The notes under the pieces were generated by a model. It worked only from the letters and a program-made list of their open reading frames with translations. It was not told where the DNA came from and made no database searches. Below, in pieces: positions 1-6,625 of a stretch of DNA of 20,409 nucleotides. Source of the DNA: Rhodobacteraceae bacterium UBA6236 (GTDB lineage: Bacteria; Pseudomonadota; Alphaproteobacteria; Rhodobacterales; Rhodobacteraceae); assembly GCA_002440945.1 (NCBI GenBank), contig DJWG01000112.1:1-20409 (forward strand). The letters are read 5' to 3'. The translations under genes and the position numbers were made by a program. The number at the start of each line of letters is the position of its first letter. Positions within the stretch are counted from its first letter, which is position 1.

Positions 1-166
1 GCTTGTCGGTGCCCAGGAACACATCCTTGAACTGCACCAGGCCAGAGTTGGTGAACATCAGCGTCGGGTCGTTGCGCGGCACCAGCGGGCTGCTGTCGAC
101 GACGCGGTGGCCGTTGCGCTGGAAGAAATCTAGAAACGTCGACCGGATATCGTTCAAACTGGGCAT
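1..166 (-). CDS. alaS: Alanine--tRNA ligase, N-terminal fragment (cut by left edge)
   Basis: AlaRS charges tRNA-Ala with alanine in the cytoplasm. The minus-strand frame opens at ATG 166 and runs off the window after about 55 codons. It begins [16 protein letters not shown] and continues [20 protein letters not shown], then [19 protein letters not shown]. This is the near-invariant class II AlaRS opening; the usual MFTNAGM..FKxxFLG segment appears here as [16 protein letters not shown]. It is only the start of the catalytic domain, so completeness cannot be judged. It lies downstream of the GMC dehydrogenase on the same strand, but a terminator-like hairpin (261-278) separates them, so it probably has its own promoter in 167-260. 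I could not pick a clear -35/-10 pair there. Family assignment is secure. Confidence 0.93.
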   Translation of the reverse strand, partial: MPSLNDIRSTFLDFFQRNGHRVVDSSPLVPRNDPTLMFTNSGLVQFKDVFLGTDK

Positions 167-260
167 GGCGGGGCCTTTCGGGCAGTCCTTGGCGTGCTGG
201 GATTTCCGTTTAGCGCCCGTTCCTGCCCCTGTCCAGAAAGCGTTGCGGCCATGGCACAGA

Positions 261-278
261 CGGCCCCCGAAGGGGCCG
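261..278 (-). terminator. Hairpin terminator after GMC dehydrogenase
   Basis: CGGCCCC (261-267) and GGGGCCG (272-278) form a perfect 7-bp stem. Read on the minus strand the loop is TTCG closed by C-G, a very stable cUUCGg tetraloop. It lies 33 bases beyond the GMC dehydrogenase stop and before alaS. No T-run follows, so it may work with Rho or simply protect the 3' end. Confidence 0.55.
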
Positions 279-310
279 CCCGCAAAGCTTCCGCAGGTGC
301 GGTCACAGGA

Positions 311-1882
311 TCAAAGCGCGCCCTTCTCAATCTCGGAGGCGATGTGGTCGGCCTGCCGGATCGCCAGCGCCACGATGGTCAGCGTCGGGTTTTCGGACGC
401 GCCGGTGGTGAACTGCGACCCGTCCGAGATGAACAGGTTCGCGATGTCATGCGTCTGGCCCCATTTGTTGACGACGCCCAGCCGCGGGTCTTCCGACATG
501 CGGTTGGTGCCAAGGTTGTGGGTCGAGGGATAGGGCGGCGTGGGCAGGACCCGCGTGGCGCCGACCGCCTCGTAGATCTTGCGGCCCTGGGCATAGGCGT
601 GCTTGCGCATCGCCACGTCGTTCGGGTGGTCGCTGAAATGCACATCCGGCACCGGCAGGCCGAACTTGTCCTTGACGGCGGTGTTCAGCGTCACCCGGTT
701 GGTTTCCTGGGGCATGTCTTCGCCCACGATCCACATGCCGGCCATGTTTTCATAGCTGTCGAGCGCGGTGGTGAATTCGCGCCCCCAGGACCCCGGATCA
801 AGGAAGGCCGCCATGAAGGGGATGCCAAGCGCCAGCGTTTCCAGTTCATACCCGCCGACGAAGCCGCGCGACGGATCGTGGCGCGCCTCATCCTGCACGA
901 TCCCGGCCATGGTGGTTCCGCGCCACATGCGGACCGGCTTGTCGAAGGTCGCATAGACCGATCCGGTGACGTGGCGCATGTAGTTGCGCCCCACCTGGCC
1001 CGAGCTGTTTGCAAGCCCGTTCGGGAACATCGTCGAGGCCGAGTTGAGCAAAAGCCGCGGGCTTTCGATGGTGTTGCCCGCCACGCAGACCAGCCGCGCC
1101 TTCTGGGTCTGCTCTTTTCCTTCCTTGTCGATATAGGTGACGCTGACGATCTGGCCCTTGTCGTTGTGGTTGATCTTCGTCACATGGCAGTGGTCGCGGA
1201 CCTCAAGGTTGCCGGTCGCCTCGCCACGCGGGATCTCGGTATAGGCGGACGACCACTTGGCGCCCCATTTGCAGCCCTGAAAGCAGAACCCGGTCTGCTG
1301 GCAGGCGTTGCGGTCATCCCGCTCGACCGAGTTGATGGCCATGCGGCCGGTGTGGACTTCCTTGTAGCCGATAGCCTTGGCGCCCTTCTCCAGCACCTTG
1401 AAGTTGTTGTTGCCCGGCAGGCCGGGGCGATCGCCGGTGCGCGTCACGCCCAGCTTTTCCTCGGCCTTGTCATACCAGGGCGCCATTTCGGCGCTGTCGA
1501 TGGGCCAGTCCAAGAGGTTCGCGCCCAGGACCGGACCATAGGTCGAGGCCGCCTTCCATTCATGGTCCTGGAACCGCAGTGACGCCCCCGCCCAGTGGAT
1601 GGTCGTGCCGCCCACCGCTTTCACGATCCAGGCAGGAAGGCCGGAAAAGTCCTTGGCCACCCGCCAGTCGCCGCTGGTCGTGCGCGGGTCGAGCCAGGCC
1701 AACTGGCCGAAGCTGTCCCATTCATCGTTGATGTAATCCTCGGGCAGGTAGCGCCCGCCCGCTTCCAGCGTCACGACCTTGACGCCCTTTTGCGCCAGTT
1801 CGTTCGACAACACCCCACCCCCGGCGCCAGAGCCGACGATGACCACGACGCTGTCGTCACTCAGATCGAATTTCGCAACCAT
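311..1882 (-). CDS. GMC-family FAD dehydrogenase, catalytic subunit of a FAD-GDH/gluconate-dehydrogenase-type complex
   Basis: This is a 523-residue GMC oxidoreductase, probably oxidising a sugar, sugar acid or other alcohol on the periplasmic side. The dinucleotide-binding motif VGSGAGGG is at residues 16-23, with the FAD-ribose acidic residue in TLEAGG (E40). The catalytic pair is His455 (THNLGTNRM) and Asn498 (SENPTLT). C194-x5-C200-x3-C204 has the spacing of the three cysteines that bind a 3Fe-4S cluster in bacterial FAD-dependent glucose dehydrogenase. It has no signal peptide; the Tat-tagged small subunit 15 bp upstream probably carries it out of the cell as a hitchhiker, as in that family. 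The usual third, multihaem cytochrome c subunit is absent: a hairpin and alaS follow. The ATG at 1882 fits the domain start. The substrate cannot be told from sequence. Confidence 0.88.
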   Translation of the reverse strand: MVAKFDLSDDSVVVIVGSGAGGGVLSNELAQKGVKVVTLEAGGRYLPEDYINDEWDSFGQLAWLDPRTTSGDWRVAKDFSGLPAWIVKAVGGTTIHWAGASLRFQDHEWKAASTYGPVLGANLLDWPIDSAEMAPWYDKAEEKLGVTRTGDRPGLPGNNNFKVLEKGAKAIGYKEVHTGRMAINSVERDDRNACQQTGFCFQGCKWGAKWSSAYTEIPRGEATGNLEVRDHCHVTKINHNDKGQIVSVTYIDKEGKEQTQKARLVCVAGNTIESPRLLLNSASTMFPNGLANSSGQVGRNYMRHVTGSVYATFDKPVRMWRGTTMAGIVQDEARHDPSRGFVGGYELETLALGIPFMAAFLDPGSWGREFTTALDSYENMAGMWIVGEDMPQETNRVTLNTAVKDKFGLPVPDVHFSDHPNDVAMRKHAYAQGRKIYEAVGATRVLPTPPYPSTHNLGTNRMSEDPRLGVVNKWGQTHDIANLFISDGSQFTTGASENPTLTIVALAIRQADHIASEIEKGAL

Positions 1883-1897
1883 GATCCGCCCTCCCCT

Positions 1898-2425
1898 TCA
1901 AAGCCAGTTGATGTCGTCGAAGCCGCGGGCAATGTAGCCGCCCTTCGAGAAGCTCTCGCCCTCATAACCAAAGAGCGGCCAGACGGCTTTCTGGTTGTAA
2001 AGTCCGGTCACAAGACCGCCACGGATCTTCTGGAAGAAGGCGCTTTGTTCCATGCCGCGCAGAAGCTTCACGCGGTCGGCCTCCCACCCGGCGTCAAGGT
2101 AATTGGCAAAGCCCGCGCCCTCTGCCGCGCCGTTCAGGGCGGCGATGCCGGCCTCGATCTCGGCAGCGGCTTCCTCGCTGTCATAGCCCTTCACCGCCTC
2201 GACGTAGTTTTCGGTCGGGATGCGGTCATGCGGGTAGATGTCGCGCGCCATCTGCACGAGCGTCGCGAAGGTCTCGGGCTTCAGTTTCGTCGTCTCGTAG
2301 GCCCAGGCGGCATCGGGCGCGGCGATGAAGCCGGTGCCCAGAACCATCGCCGCCGCCCCCGCCGCGACCGAACGCGACAGCAACTGACGACGGGTCATGC
2401 CCTGACGGGTGATCGTCTGTGTCAT
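1898..2425 (-). CDS. Tat-exported small subunit, gluconate 2-dehydrogenase subunit 3 family
   Basis: The protein has 175 residues. Its N-terminus is a twin-arginine signal: TRRQLLS at residues 11-17, a hydrophobic Ala/Gly-rich stretch at about 20-36, and a likely cleavage after AWA at residue 42. The mature part resembles the helical gluconate 2-dehydrogenase subunit 3 / FAD-GDH gamma subunit family, which stabilises the GMC catalytic subunit and carries it through the Tat translocon. It directly precedes the GMC gene by 15 bp, the small-then-large order usual for these complexes. The ATG at 2425 is supported by GGGAGGAAACC just upstream. Family call rests on the signal, size and context more than on diagnostic residues. 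Confidence 0.8.
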   Translation of the reverse strand: MTQTITRQGMTRRQLLSRSVAAGAAAMVLGTGFIAAPDAAWAYETTKLKPETFATLVQMARDIYPHDRIPTENYVEAVKGYDSEEAAAEIEAGIAALNGAAEGAGFANYLDAGWEADRVKLLRGMEQSAFFQKIRGGLVTGLYNQKAVWPLFGYEGESFSKGGYIARGFDDINWL

Positions 2426-2448
2426 GGTTTCCTCCCTGTGTTTGATTG

Positions 2449-2475
2449 GGGCCGTCCCCTCCCGAAGGACGGCCC
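2449..2475 (-). terminator. Intercistronic GC-rich hairpin between gloA and the dehydrogenase genes
   Basis: GGGCCGTCC (2449-2457) and GGACGGCCC (2467-2475) form a perfect 9-bp stem with a 9-nt loop, 11 bases after the gloA stop. On the minus strand the following bases are CAATCAAAC, with no T-run. It may end gloA messages or separate the stability of the two cistrons. Read on the minus strand the loop contains GGGAGG, a purine-rich SD-like stretch. Confidence 0.5.
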
Positions 2476-2485
2476 GGTCGTTCGT

Positions 2486-2881
2486 CTAGAGGTAGCGGCC
2501 CCCGCGCTGCAGGACCTCGATCTGGTAACCATCCGGGTCCGCGATGAAGAAGAAGCGCGCGATCACCGTGCCGCCGGGGGCGAAATCGACGATCTTGCGC
2601 GGCTGAAGACCCGCGGCCTCCATCCGCGCATGTTCGGCCGCCACATCGGGAACCGACATCGCCAGATGGCCGTAGCCGTTGCCCAGGTCATAGGGTTCGG
2701 TCCGGTCCTTGTTGACGGTCAGCTCCACCTCGAAGGTGCTGTCGGAATTGCTCAGATAGACCAGCGTGAAGGTCTCGAAGTCCATCCGTTCGGCGACCTT
2801 CATCCCGAAGGCCTTGTCATAGAAGTCAAGCGAGCGTGCCTCGTCCAGCACGCGGATCATGGTATGGATGGCCTTTGCCAT
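2486..2881 (-). CDS. gloA: Lactoylglutathione lyase (glyoxalase I)
   Basis: Glyoxalase I converts the methylglyoxal-glutathione hemithioacetal to S-lactoylglutathione in the cytoplasm. The 131-residue protein is the usual size for bacterial GloA and is a VOC-fold pair of beta-alpha-beta-beta-beta modules. The N-terminus MAKAIHTMIRVLDEARSLDF and the C-terminal DPDGYQIEVLQR match the family. All four metal ligands are visible: H6, E53 (VELT), H72 (YGHLAMSV) and E122 (IEV). I chose ATG 2881 over the in-frame GTG at 2893 because AGGTGAG lies 7 bases before it. It is preceded by a palindromic region (2960-2995) and followed by a hairpin, so it may be its own transcription unit. A second, diverged copy sits at 15373-15801. 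Confidence 0.93.
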   Translation of the reverse strand: MAKAIHTMIRVLDEARSLDFYDKAFGMKVAERMDFETFTLVYLSNSDSTFEVELTVNKDRTEPYDLGNGYGHLAMSVPDVAAEHARMEAAGLQPRKIVDFAPGGTVIARFFFIADPDGYQIEVLQRGGRYL

Positions 2882-2959
2882 GCGGGGTCTCACCTTTTTC
2901 CTGCGTCGTTCCGGCGGCGTCTGCGCACCGGCGGTCAGGGAAAGAGTGGAGCCTTGGAT

Positions 2960-2995
2960 CGGGGGCTTGGTAGTAACATGTTACGACACCCCCCG
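2960..2995. promoter_or_regulatory. Nested palindrome upstream of gloA, candidate operator
   Basis: A perfect 12-bp palindrome, GTAACATGTTAC (2973-2984), is flanked by CGGGGG (2960-2965) and its complement CCCCCG (2990-2995). It lies about 80-115 bases upstream of the gloA ATG and just downstream of the RHH gene stop. An AT-rich perfect palindrome in such a GC-rich setting suggests a dimeric regulator's binding site. The outer arms could also make this a 3' hairpin of the RHH message. Which protein would bind is unknown. Confidence 0.45.
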
Positions 2996-3016
2996 AGAAT
3001 TCCACGGAAATCCGCG

Positions 3017-3331
3017 CTATTCCGCCGCCATCAGGCGATGGCCGGGCAGGTCGGCGCGAAGGTTGTCCTGCCGGGCATTGTCCAGGTGGACAAGGCAGGT
3101 GCAGCGCAGGAGCGATGTGAAATTCGTGGGCTCGCCATGCAGTTCCAGCACCTCGGAATGCAGCTTCGACACGAAGGCAGGGGTCGAACAGCCCTCGCCC
3201 GCGGCGATGGTGTCGAGGATGTCCCAGAAGGATTGCTCCAACCGGATCGAGGTGCTTTGCCCGTTCAGGCGCATGTGCCGGGTCTGCATCCTGTAGCGCG
3301 CCGGATCCTGCCCGGCAAACATCCTGCACAT
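3017..3331 (-). CDS. Ribbon-helix-helix domain protein
   Basis: The 104-residue protein begins MCRMFAGQDPARYRMQTRHM. RLNGQSTSIRLEQSFWDIL (21-39) gives the ribbon strand and first helix, followed by the second helix AFVSKLHSEVLEL and the signature HGEPTNFTSLLRCTCLVHL (65-83). This matches a small family of alphaproteobacterial RHH proteins; the fold suggests dimeric DNA binding, but the targets are not known to me. I chose ATG 3331 because GGGGAGGA lies 9 bases upstream and the family begins at M-C; the longer frame from 3391 reads into the EF-G terminator. gloA follows 135 bases downstream on the same strand, across a palindrome it could conceivably bind. That link is only inference. Confidence 0.8.
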   Translation of the reverse strand: MCRMFAGQDPARYRMQTRHMRLNGQSTSIRLEQSFWDILDTIAAGEGCSTPAFVSKLHSEVLELHGEPTNFTSLLRCTCLVHLDNARQDNLRADLPGHRLMAAE

Positions 3332-3392
3332 CGCTTGAAGTCCTCCCCTCGCGGCCTTGGCCGTTGCCCCCCGGGGATCATGTTCGGACAAA

Positions 3393-3426
3393 GCGCCCCG
3401 CAGGTCAACGACGGCCTGCGGGGCGC
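3393..3426 (-). terminator. Strong Rho-independent terminator of the EF-G-like gene
   Basis: GCGCCCCGCAGG (3393-3404) and CCTGCGGGGCGC (3415-3426) make a perfect 12-bp stem with a 10-nt loop. On the minus strand the stem is followed by TTTGT. It lies 17 bases after the EF-G-like stop at 3444. Confidence 0.85.
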
Positions 3427-3443
3427 GCTGCCCGCGCGTTCGT

Positions 3444-5366
3444 TCAGGCGCTCAGGCGTTCACGGCTGATCCGGTCGGCCTCGCGGCCATAGACCTCTTC
3501 GTAGTGGTCGAATTCGGTTTCGGCCCAGGCGCAGCCTTGCGTGGACGAGCCAAGCGCGGTTGCCAGATCGTCCATCGCCGCCAGCGGCAGCAGCGCGCGG
3601 AACACGTCCCAGCCCCGGAAATCGGGGTCGCGGTCAAAGCCCAGCACCTGCCCGCCCAGCCCCGACATCAAGGACACCATCGCCCCCGAATAGACCGAAG
3701 GCACATGCACGGTCACCGCCTGGATCGGCTGCAAAAGCACCGGGCCCGCCTTGGACAGCGCCTCGCGCAGGGCCATCTTTCCGGCGGTGCGGAAGGCGAA
3801 ATCGGAACTGTCGACCGAATGGTGCTTGCCATCCAGAAGCGTGACGGAAACATCCGTCACCGGAAACCCCAAAGGCCCCCGCGCCATCGCCTCGCGCGCG
3901 CCTTCCTCGACCGAGGGGATATAATTCCGCGGCACCGCGCCGCCCTTCACCATTTCGGCAAAGGCAAATCCGTCGCCCCGGACCTGCGGGCGGATGGCGA
4001 TATGCACGTCCGCGAACTGCCCCGCCCCGCCCGATTGCTTGCGGTGGCGATAGGTTTCCTCGTGCTGGCCCGAGATCGTTTCGCGGTATTGCGGCAGCGG
4101 CACATGCGACGTCACCTCGACCCCGAAGTCATCGGCCAGAACCGCAAGCACCTGGCGCAGATGCATCGGCCCCTGGACGCCCAGGGTGGCGTGGCCGGTT
4201 TCCTCGTCCTGGGTGATGGTCAGCATCGGATCGGCCTCGGCCAACCGCGCAAGCGCCGCCGACAGCCGCACCTCGTCGCGGTCATGGGCCGGCGTGACCA
4301 CCCGGCGCATCGCGGGCGGACAGCCGTGCGCCCAGGCCGGGACCGGGATCGCCGCGCTCGTCGTGAAAAGATGACCCGCGTTCAGATGATCGGACTTCAC
4401 CGACAGGCCGACATCCCCCGCCTCCAGATGGTCAAGCCCCGCCTTGCCGCCGATCTCGGCCAGACCGCCAAGGTTCGCGCCACCCAAGGGTTTGCCTACC
4501 GCCACGCCATCGGCCAATGCGCGCAGAAGCACACATTTGCCAAGGTGCTTCCTCACCTCGGCATCGAAGCCCACCGCCAGTGCCTTCGGGTCCAGCCGGT
4601 CGCGCAGGGCATCGACCTGCGGCGTTTCGTGCCGCAGCGCCTTCATCAGGCGCGTGACGCCGTTCATATGCGAGGCGGCGCCAAGGAAAGCGGGCAGCAG
4701 GACGTTGTCCGCCGTTTCGCGCTGCGCGATCTGGTAAAGCGCGCCGGTGGCGGGTTCGTGTTCCTCGATCAGTTCTTCCAGAAGCGCGTCGTCATATTCC
4801 GACATATGTTCCAGAAGCGCGGCGCGGGCCTCGTGTTCGCGGTCCGCCTCGGACTGCGGCAGCTCGACCAGCACCGAGGATTGCCCATCCCGGTAGCGCC
4901 AGGCCCGTTCGGAAATCAGGTCGACGGCGCCCACGATCTTGCCATCCTCGCGGATCGGGATCTGGCGCAGCACGATGGTATGGCCGGTATAGGCCTGCAA
5001 GGACGCGACCACGTCACGGATGCGGCCCTTCGCGGCGTCGATGCGGTTGATGAAGATCAGGCAGGGCGTTTTCGAGGCCTCGATCGCCCGCAGATAGGGC
5101 GCGGCCAGCACGGCCTCGTCGGGGTCGGCGGCGACACACAGCACCACGGCGTCCGAGGCCAGCAGCGGGCGCGCCGCCATCCGCGCATATTCCGGCCCCC
5201 CGGCCAGATCCAGCGCGCACCAGGGCTCGCCCAGGTAGGTGAAGCGGGTCAGGGTCAGCGGCCCGGCGGTTTCGGATTTCGCGGGATGCCCGTCCAAGGC
5301 GGCAAGTTTACGGATCAGTTCCGACTTGCCCGACTGGGACGGGCCCATAACCGTTACGCAGCGCAT
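3444..5366 (-). CDS. Elongation factor G-like protein with degenerate G domain
   Basis: The 640-residue protein is an EF-G relative with all five domains: G (1-250), II (about 262-345), III (352-428), IV (430-545, RKQSGGAGQFADVHI and DGKHHSVDSSDFAFR) and V (548-630, ending in TEFDHYEEV). The P-loop GPSQSGKS (8-15) is intact and G4 is NRID (107-110) instead of NKxD. The switch I segment with RGITI is missing, because only about 38 residues separate G1 from G3. G3 reads DLAGGPEY (53-60) where EF-G has DTPGHVDF, so the catalytic His is Gly57. Domain IV keeps the His-containing tip that enters the decoding site. It probably binds the ribosome but should hydrolyse GTP poorly or differently; its role is unknown. 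ATG 5366 is chosen for GGAGG 5 bases upstream; ATG 5387 and a longer frame lack this. It is a single gene with its own terminator. Confidence 0.88.
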   Translation of the reverse strand: MRCVTVMGPSQSGKSELIRKLAALDGHPAKSETAGPLTLTRFTYLGEPWCALDLAGGPEYARMAARPLLASDAVVLCVAADPDEAVLAAPYLRAIEASKTPCLIFINRIDAAKGRIRDVVASLQAYTGHTIVLRQIPIREDGKIVGAVDLISERAWRYRDGQSSVLVELPQSEADREHEARAALLEHMSEYDDALLEELIEEHEPATGALYQIAQRETADNVLLPAFLGAASHMNGVTRLMKALRHETPQVDALRDRLDPKALAVGFDAEVRKHLGKCVLLRALADGVAVGKPLGGANLGGLAEIGGKAGLDHLEAGDVGLSVKSDHLNAGHLFTTSAAIPVPAWAHGCPPAMRRVVTPAHDRDEVRLSAALARLAEADPMLTITQDEETGHATLGVQGPMHLRQVLAVLADDFGVEVTSHVPLPQYRETISGQHEETYRHRKQSGGAGQFADVHIAIRPQVRGDGFAFAEMVKGGAVPRNYIPSVEEGAREAMARGPLGFPVTDVSVTLLDGKHHSVDSSDFAFRTAGKMALREALSKAGPVLLQPIQAVTVHVPSVYSGAMVSLMSGLGGQVLGFDRDPDFRGWDVFRALLPLAAMDDLATALGSSTQGCAWAETEFDHYEEVYGREADRISRERLSA

Positions 5367-5562
5367 GACTTCCTCCGTTTTCCGCATGGTTCGGGCGCGG
5401 TAGAAACCGGCCCGGCGGAAAGCGGGCCCTTGCGCCCTTTCCCCGACTGTCTGCCCCCGCGCGCCGCTGGTCAAGGCCCCCGGTCAGGAGCCGGAGAGAG
5501 TGCGGGGCCGAAGCGGCCCGATGCCCGGACCGCAGGCGCCATCACCCTTGGGAAAATTTGAC

Positions 5563-5587
5563 GGAACTTTCGGCAAGACGGGGTGTT
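5563..5587 (+). promoter_or_regulatory. Candidate ECF-type promoter GGAAC-N17-GTT for the micro-ORF
   Basis: GGAAC (5563-5567) and GTT (5585-5587) are 17 bases apart, close to the GGAAC-N16/17-cGTT consensus of alphaproteobacterial EcfG general-stress promoters (the base before GTT is T here, not C). A start near 5595 would leave a leader of about 50 nt before ATG 5645. TTGACG (5558-5563) overlaps as a sigma-70-like -35 but has no matching -10. I am not sure that Rhodobacteraceae generally carry EcfG, so this is tentative. Confidence 0.35.
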
Positions 5588-5644
5588 GGGGGATCACAAG
5601 CATCCAGAAAGCGCGACGCGCATCCAGGTCCCGGAGTTTCAACG

Positions 5645-5722
5645 ATGAAAGGTATCCTTGCCTGGCTGATCGGCATCCCGATCCCGATCATCATCCTGCT
5701 TTATCTTGCCCATGTCTTTTGA
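5645..5722 (+). CDS. 25-residue hydrophobic membrane micropeptide
   Basis: The frame ATG 5645 to TGA 5720-5722 encodes 25 residues. It opens MKGILAWLIGIPIPIIILLY and ends LAHVF, so it is one membrane helix with a central GIPIP kink, a single positive charge at the N-terminus and no charged residue after it. GGAG (5633-5636) lies 8 bases before the ATG. The clean SD, the stop followed at once by structured RNA, and the classic terminator argue that this is a true gene unit. It is divergent from the EF-G-like gene, 278 bases away. An N-in/C-out topology follows from the lysine. I recognise this as the style of tiny conserved membrane proteins in alphaproteobacteria but can name no function. The RNA rather than the peptide could be the active product. 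Confidence 0.6.
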   Translation: MKGILAWLIGIPIPIIILLYLAHVF

Positions 5723-5728
5723 TTTGCC

Positions 5729-5789
5729 ATCGAAACGGACGTCCCTCCCGCTTCGATAGGTTGGCTGCGCTCTTCCCCGCGCAGTCCAA
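5729..5789 (+). ncRNA. Structured 3' UTR / candidate small RNA with C-rich loops
   Basis: Two stem-loops lie in tandem between the micro-ORF stop and the terminator. The first is ATCGAA (5729-5734) with TTCGAT (5752-5757), loop ACGGACGTCCCTCCCGC. The second is TTGGCTGCGC (5761-5770) with GCGCAG-T-CCAA (5779-5789), 10 bp with one bulge and loop TCTTCCCC. Both loops expose C-rich anti-Shine-Dalgarno-like sequence (CCCTCCC; CTTCCCC). Small RNAs with CCUCC-type loops processed from 3' UTRs of tiny ORFs are known in Rhodobacter. Function here is inference. Confidence 0.4.
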
Positions 5790-5824
5790 GGCGCAGGCCC
5801 CCCAGCCTGCGCCTTTTTCCTTTT
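5789..5824 (+). terminator. Classic Rho-independent terminator
   Basis: AGGCGCAGGC (5789-5798) and GCCTGCGCCT (5805-5814) form a perfect 10-bp stem with loop CCCCCA, followed by a T-rich tract (5814-5818, then CC, then T's from 5821). It ends the micro-ORF unit. The tract abuts the stop codon of the convergent paaG-like gene at 5825. Read in the other direction it lacks a T-run. Confidence 0.92.
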
Positions 5825-6601
5825 TCAGCGGCCGGTGAAGATCGGGCGGCGCTTTTCCAGAAACGCCGCGACGCCTTCGCGGAAATCCGCGCTTTGGCCA
5901 CAGGCGCCCTGCCCTGCGGCCTCGTGCGCCAGCTGCTCCCCCAGATCGCGGGACCAGCCGGTGCGAAGCGCGGTCTTCAGCGCGCGGTAGGCAACCGTCG
6001 GGCCGGACGCCAGATGCGCCGCCCGGTCGCGCCAGTGGCTGTCGAAACCGGCATCCTCCACCGCTTCCCAGATCATGCCCCAGTCGGCGGCCTGCCGCGC
6101 CGGGATCTTGTCGGCAAAAAGCATCGCCCCCATCGCCCGCGCCATGCCCACCTGCCGGGGCAGCCAGAAGGTGCCGCCCGCGTCGGGCATGAGGCCGATC
6201 CGCGTGAAGGCCTGGATGAAGCTTGCGCTTTCGCAGGCGATCACCACATCGGCGGCCAGCGCGAGGTTCGCCCCCGCCCCCGCCGCCGCGCCATTGACGG
6301 CGGCGATGGTAGGCACCGGGCAATCGGTGATCGCGGCCAGCATGGGTTCATATTCGTCGCGCAGGGCCGCCTCGAAATCCAAGGCCCCGTCCGTCGGCGC
6401 ATCCGCCAGATCCTGCCCCGAACAGAAGGCGCGCCCCACCCCCGTCAGGACCACGCAGCGCGCCTCAGCCCCTGCGGCCTTGAGCGCGGCGGTCAGTTCC
6501 AGCCGCATGGCGGCGTTGATCGCGTTCATCACCTCGGGCCGATTGAGCGCGATGATGCGCACGGCGCCTTCATCGGTGACGGTGATCGTCGAATGGGTCA
6601 T
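5825..6601 (-). CDS. Enoyl-CoA hydratase/isomerase, PaaG-like
   Basis: The 258-residue protein is a crotonase-superfamily member. FCSGQDL (59-65) and NGAAAGAGANLALAADVVIA (103-122) form the CoA/oxyanion-hole region. FTRIGLMPDAGGTFWLPR (132-149) carries Asp140 at the PaaG catalytic position. The C-terminus FREGVAAFLEKRRPIFTGR is very close to that of PaaG, the isomerase that turns ring-1,2-epoxyphenylacetyl-CoA into the oxepin. No other phenylacetate gene is in the window, so a general enoyl-CoA hydratase or isomerase role is also possible. It follows ccmH by 24 bases and is probably co-transcribed with ccmF-ccmH. ATG 6601 is supported by AAAGGAAAG upstream. Confidence 0.85.
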   Translation of the reverse strand: MTHSTITVTDEGAVRIIALNRPEVMNAINAAMRLELTAALKAAGAEARCVVLTGVGRAFCSGQDLADAPTDGALDFEAALRDEYEPMLAAITDCPVPTIAAVNGAAAGAGANLALAADVVIACESASFIQAFTRIGLMPDAGGTFWLPRQVGMARAMGAMLFADKIPARQAADWGMIWEAVEDAGFDSHWRDRAAHLASGPTVAYRALKTALRTGWSRDLGEQLAHEAAGQGACGQSADFREGVAAFLEKRRPIFTGR

Positions 6602-6625
6602 GGCCGTGTCTTTCCTTTGGCGGCG

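Noticed and set aside
1595..3469. A 624-codon plus-strand frame crossing three minus-strand genes
   Set aside because: It spans several hairpins and intergenic regions and has no recognisable domain.
3357..5561. A 734-codon open frame on the plus strand opposite the EF-G-like gene
   Set aside because: Arg/His/Gln-rich with no motif; it runs through the EF-G terminator and its start region. Antisense shadow.
5500..5838. A 112-codon plus-strand frame overlapping the micro-ORF
   Set aside because: It is in another frame, reads through the terminator stem and has no good SD; the 25-codon frame has GGAG at 8 bases.
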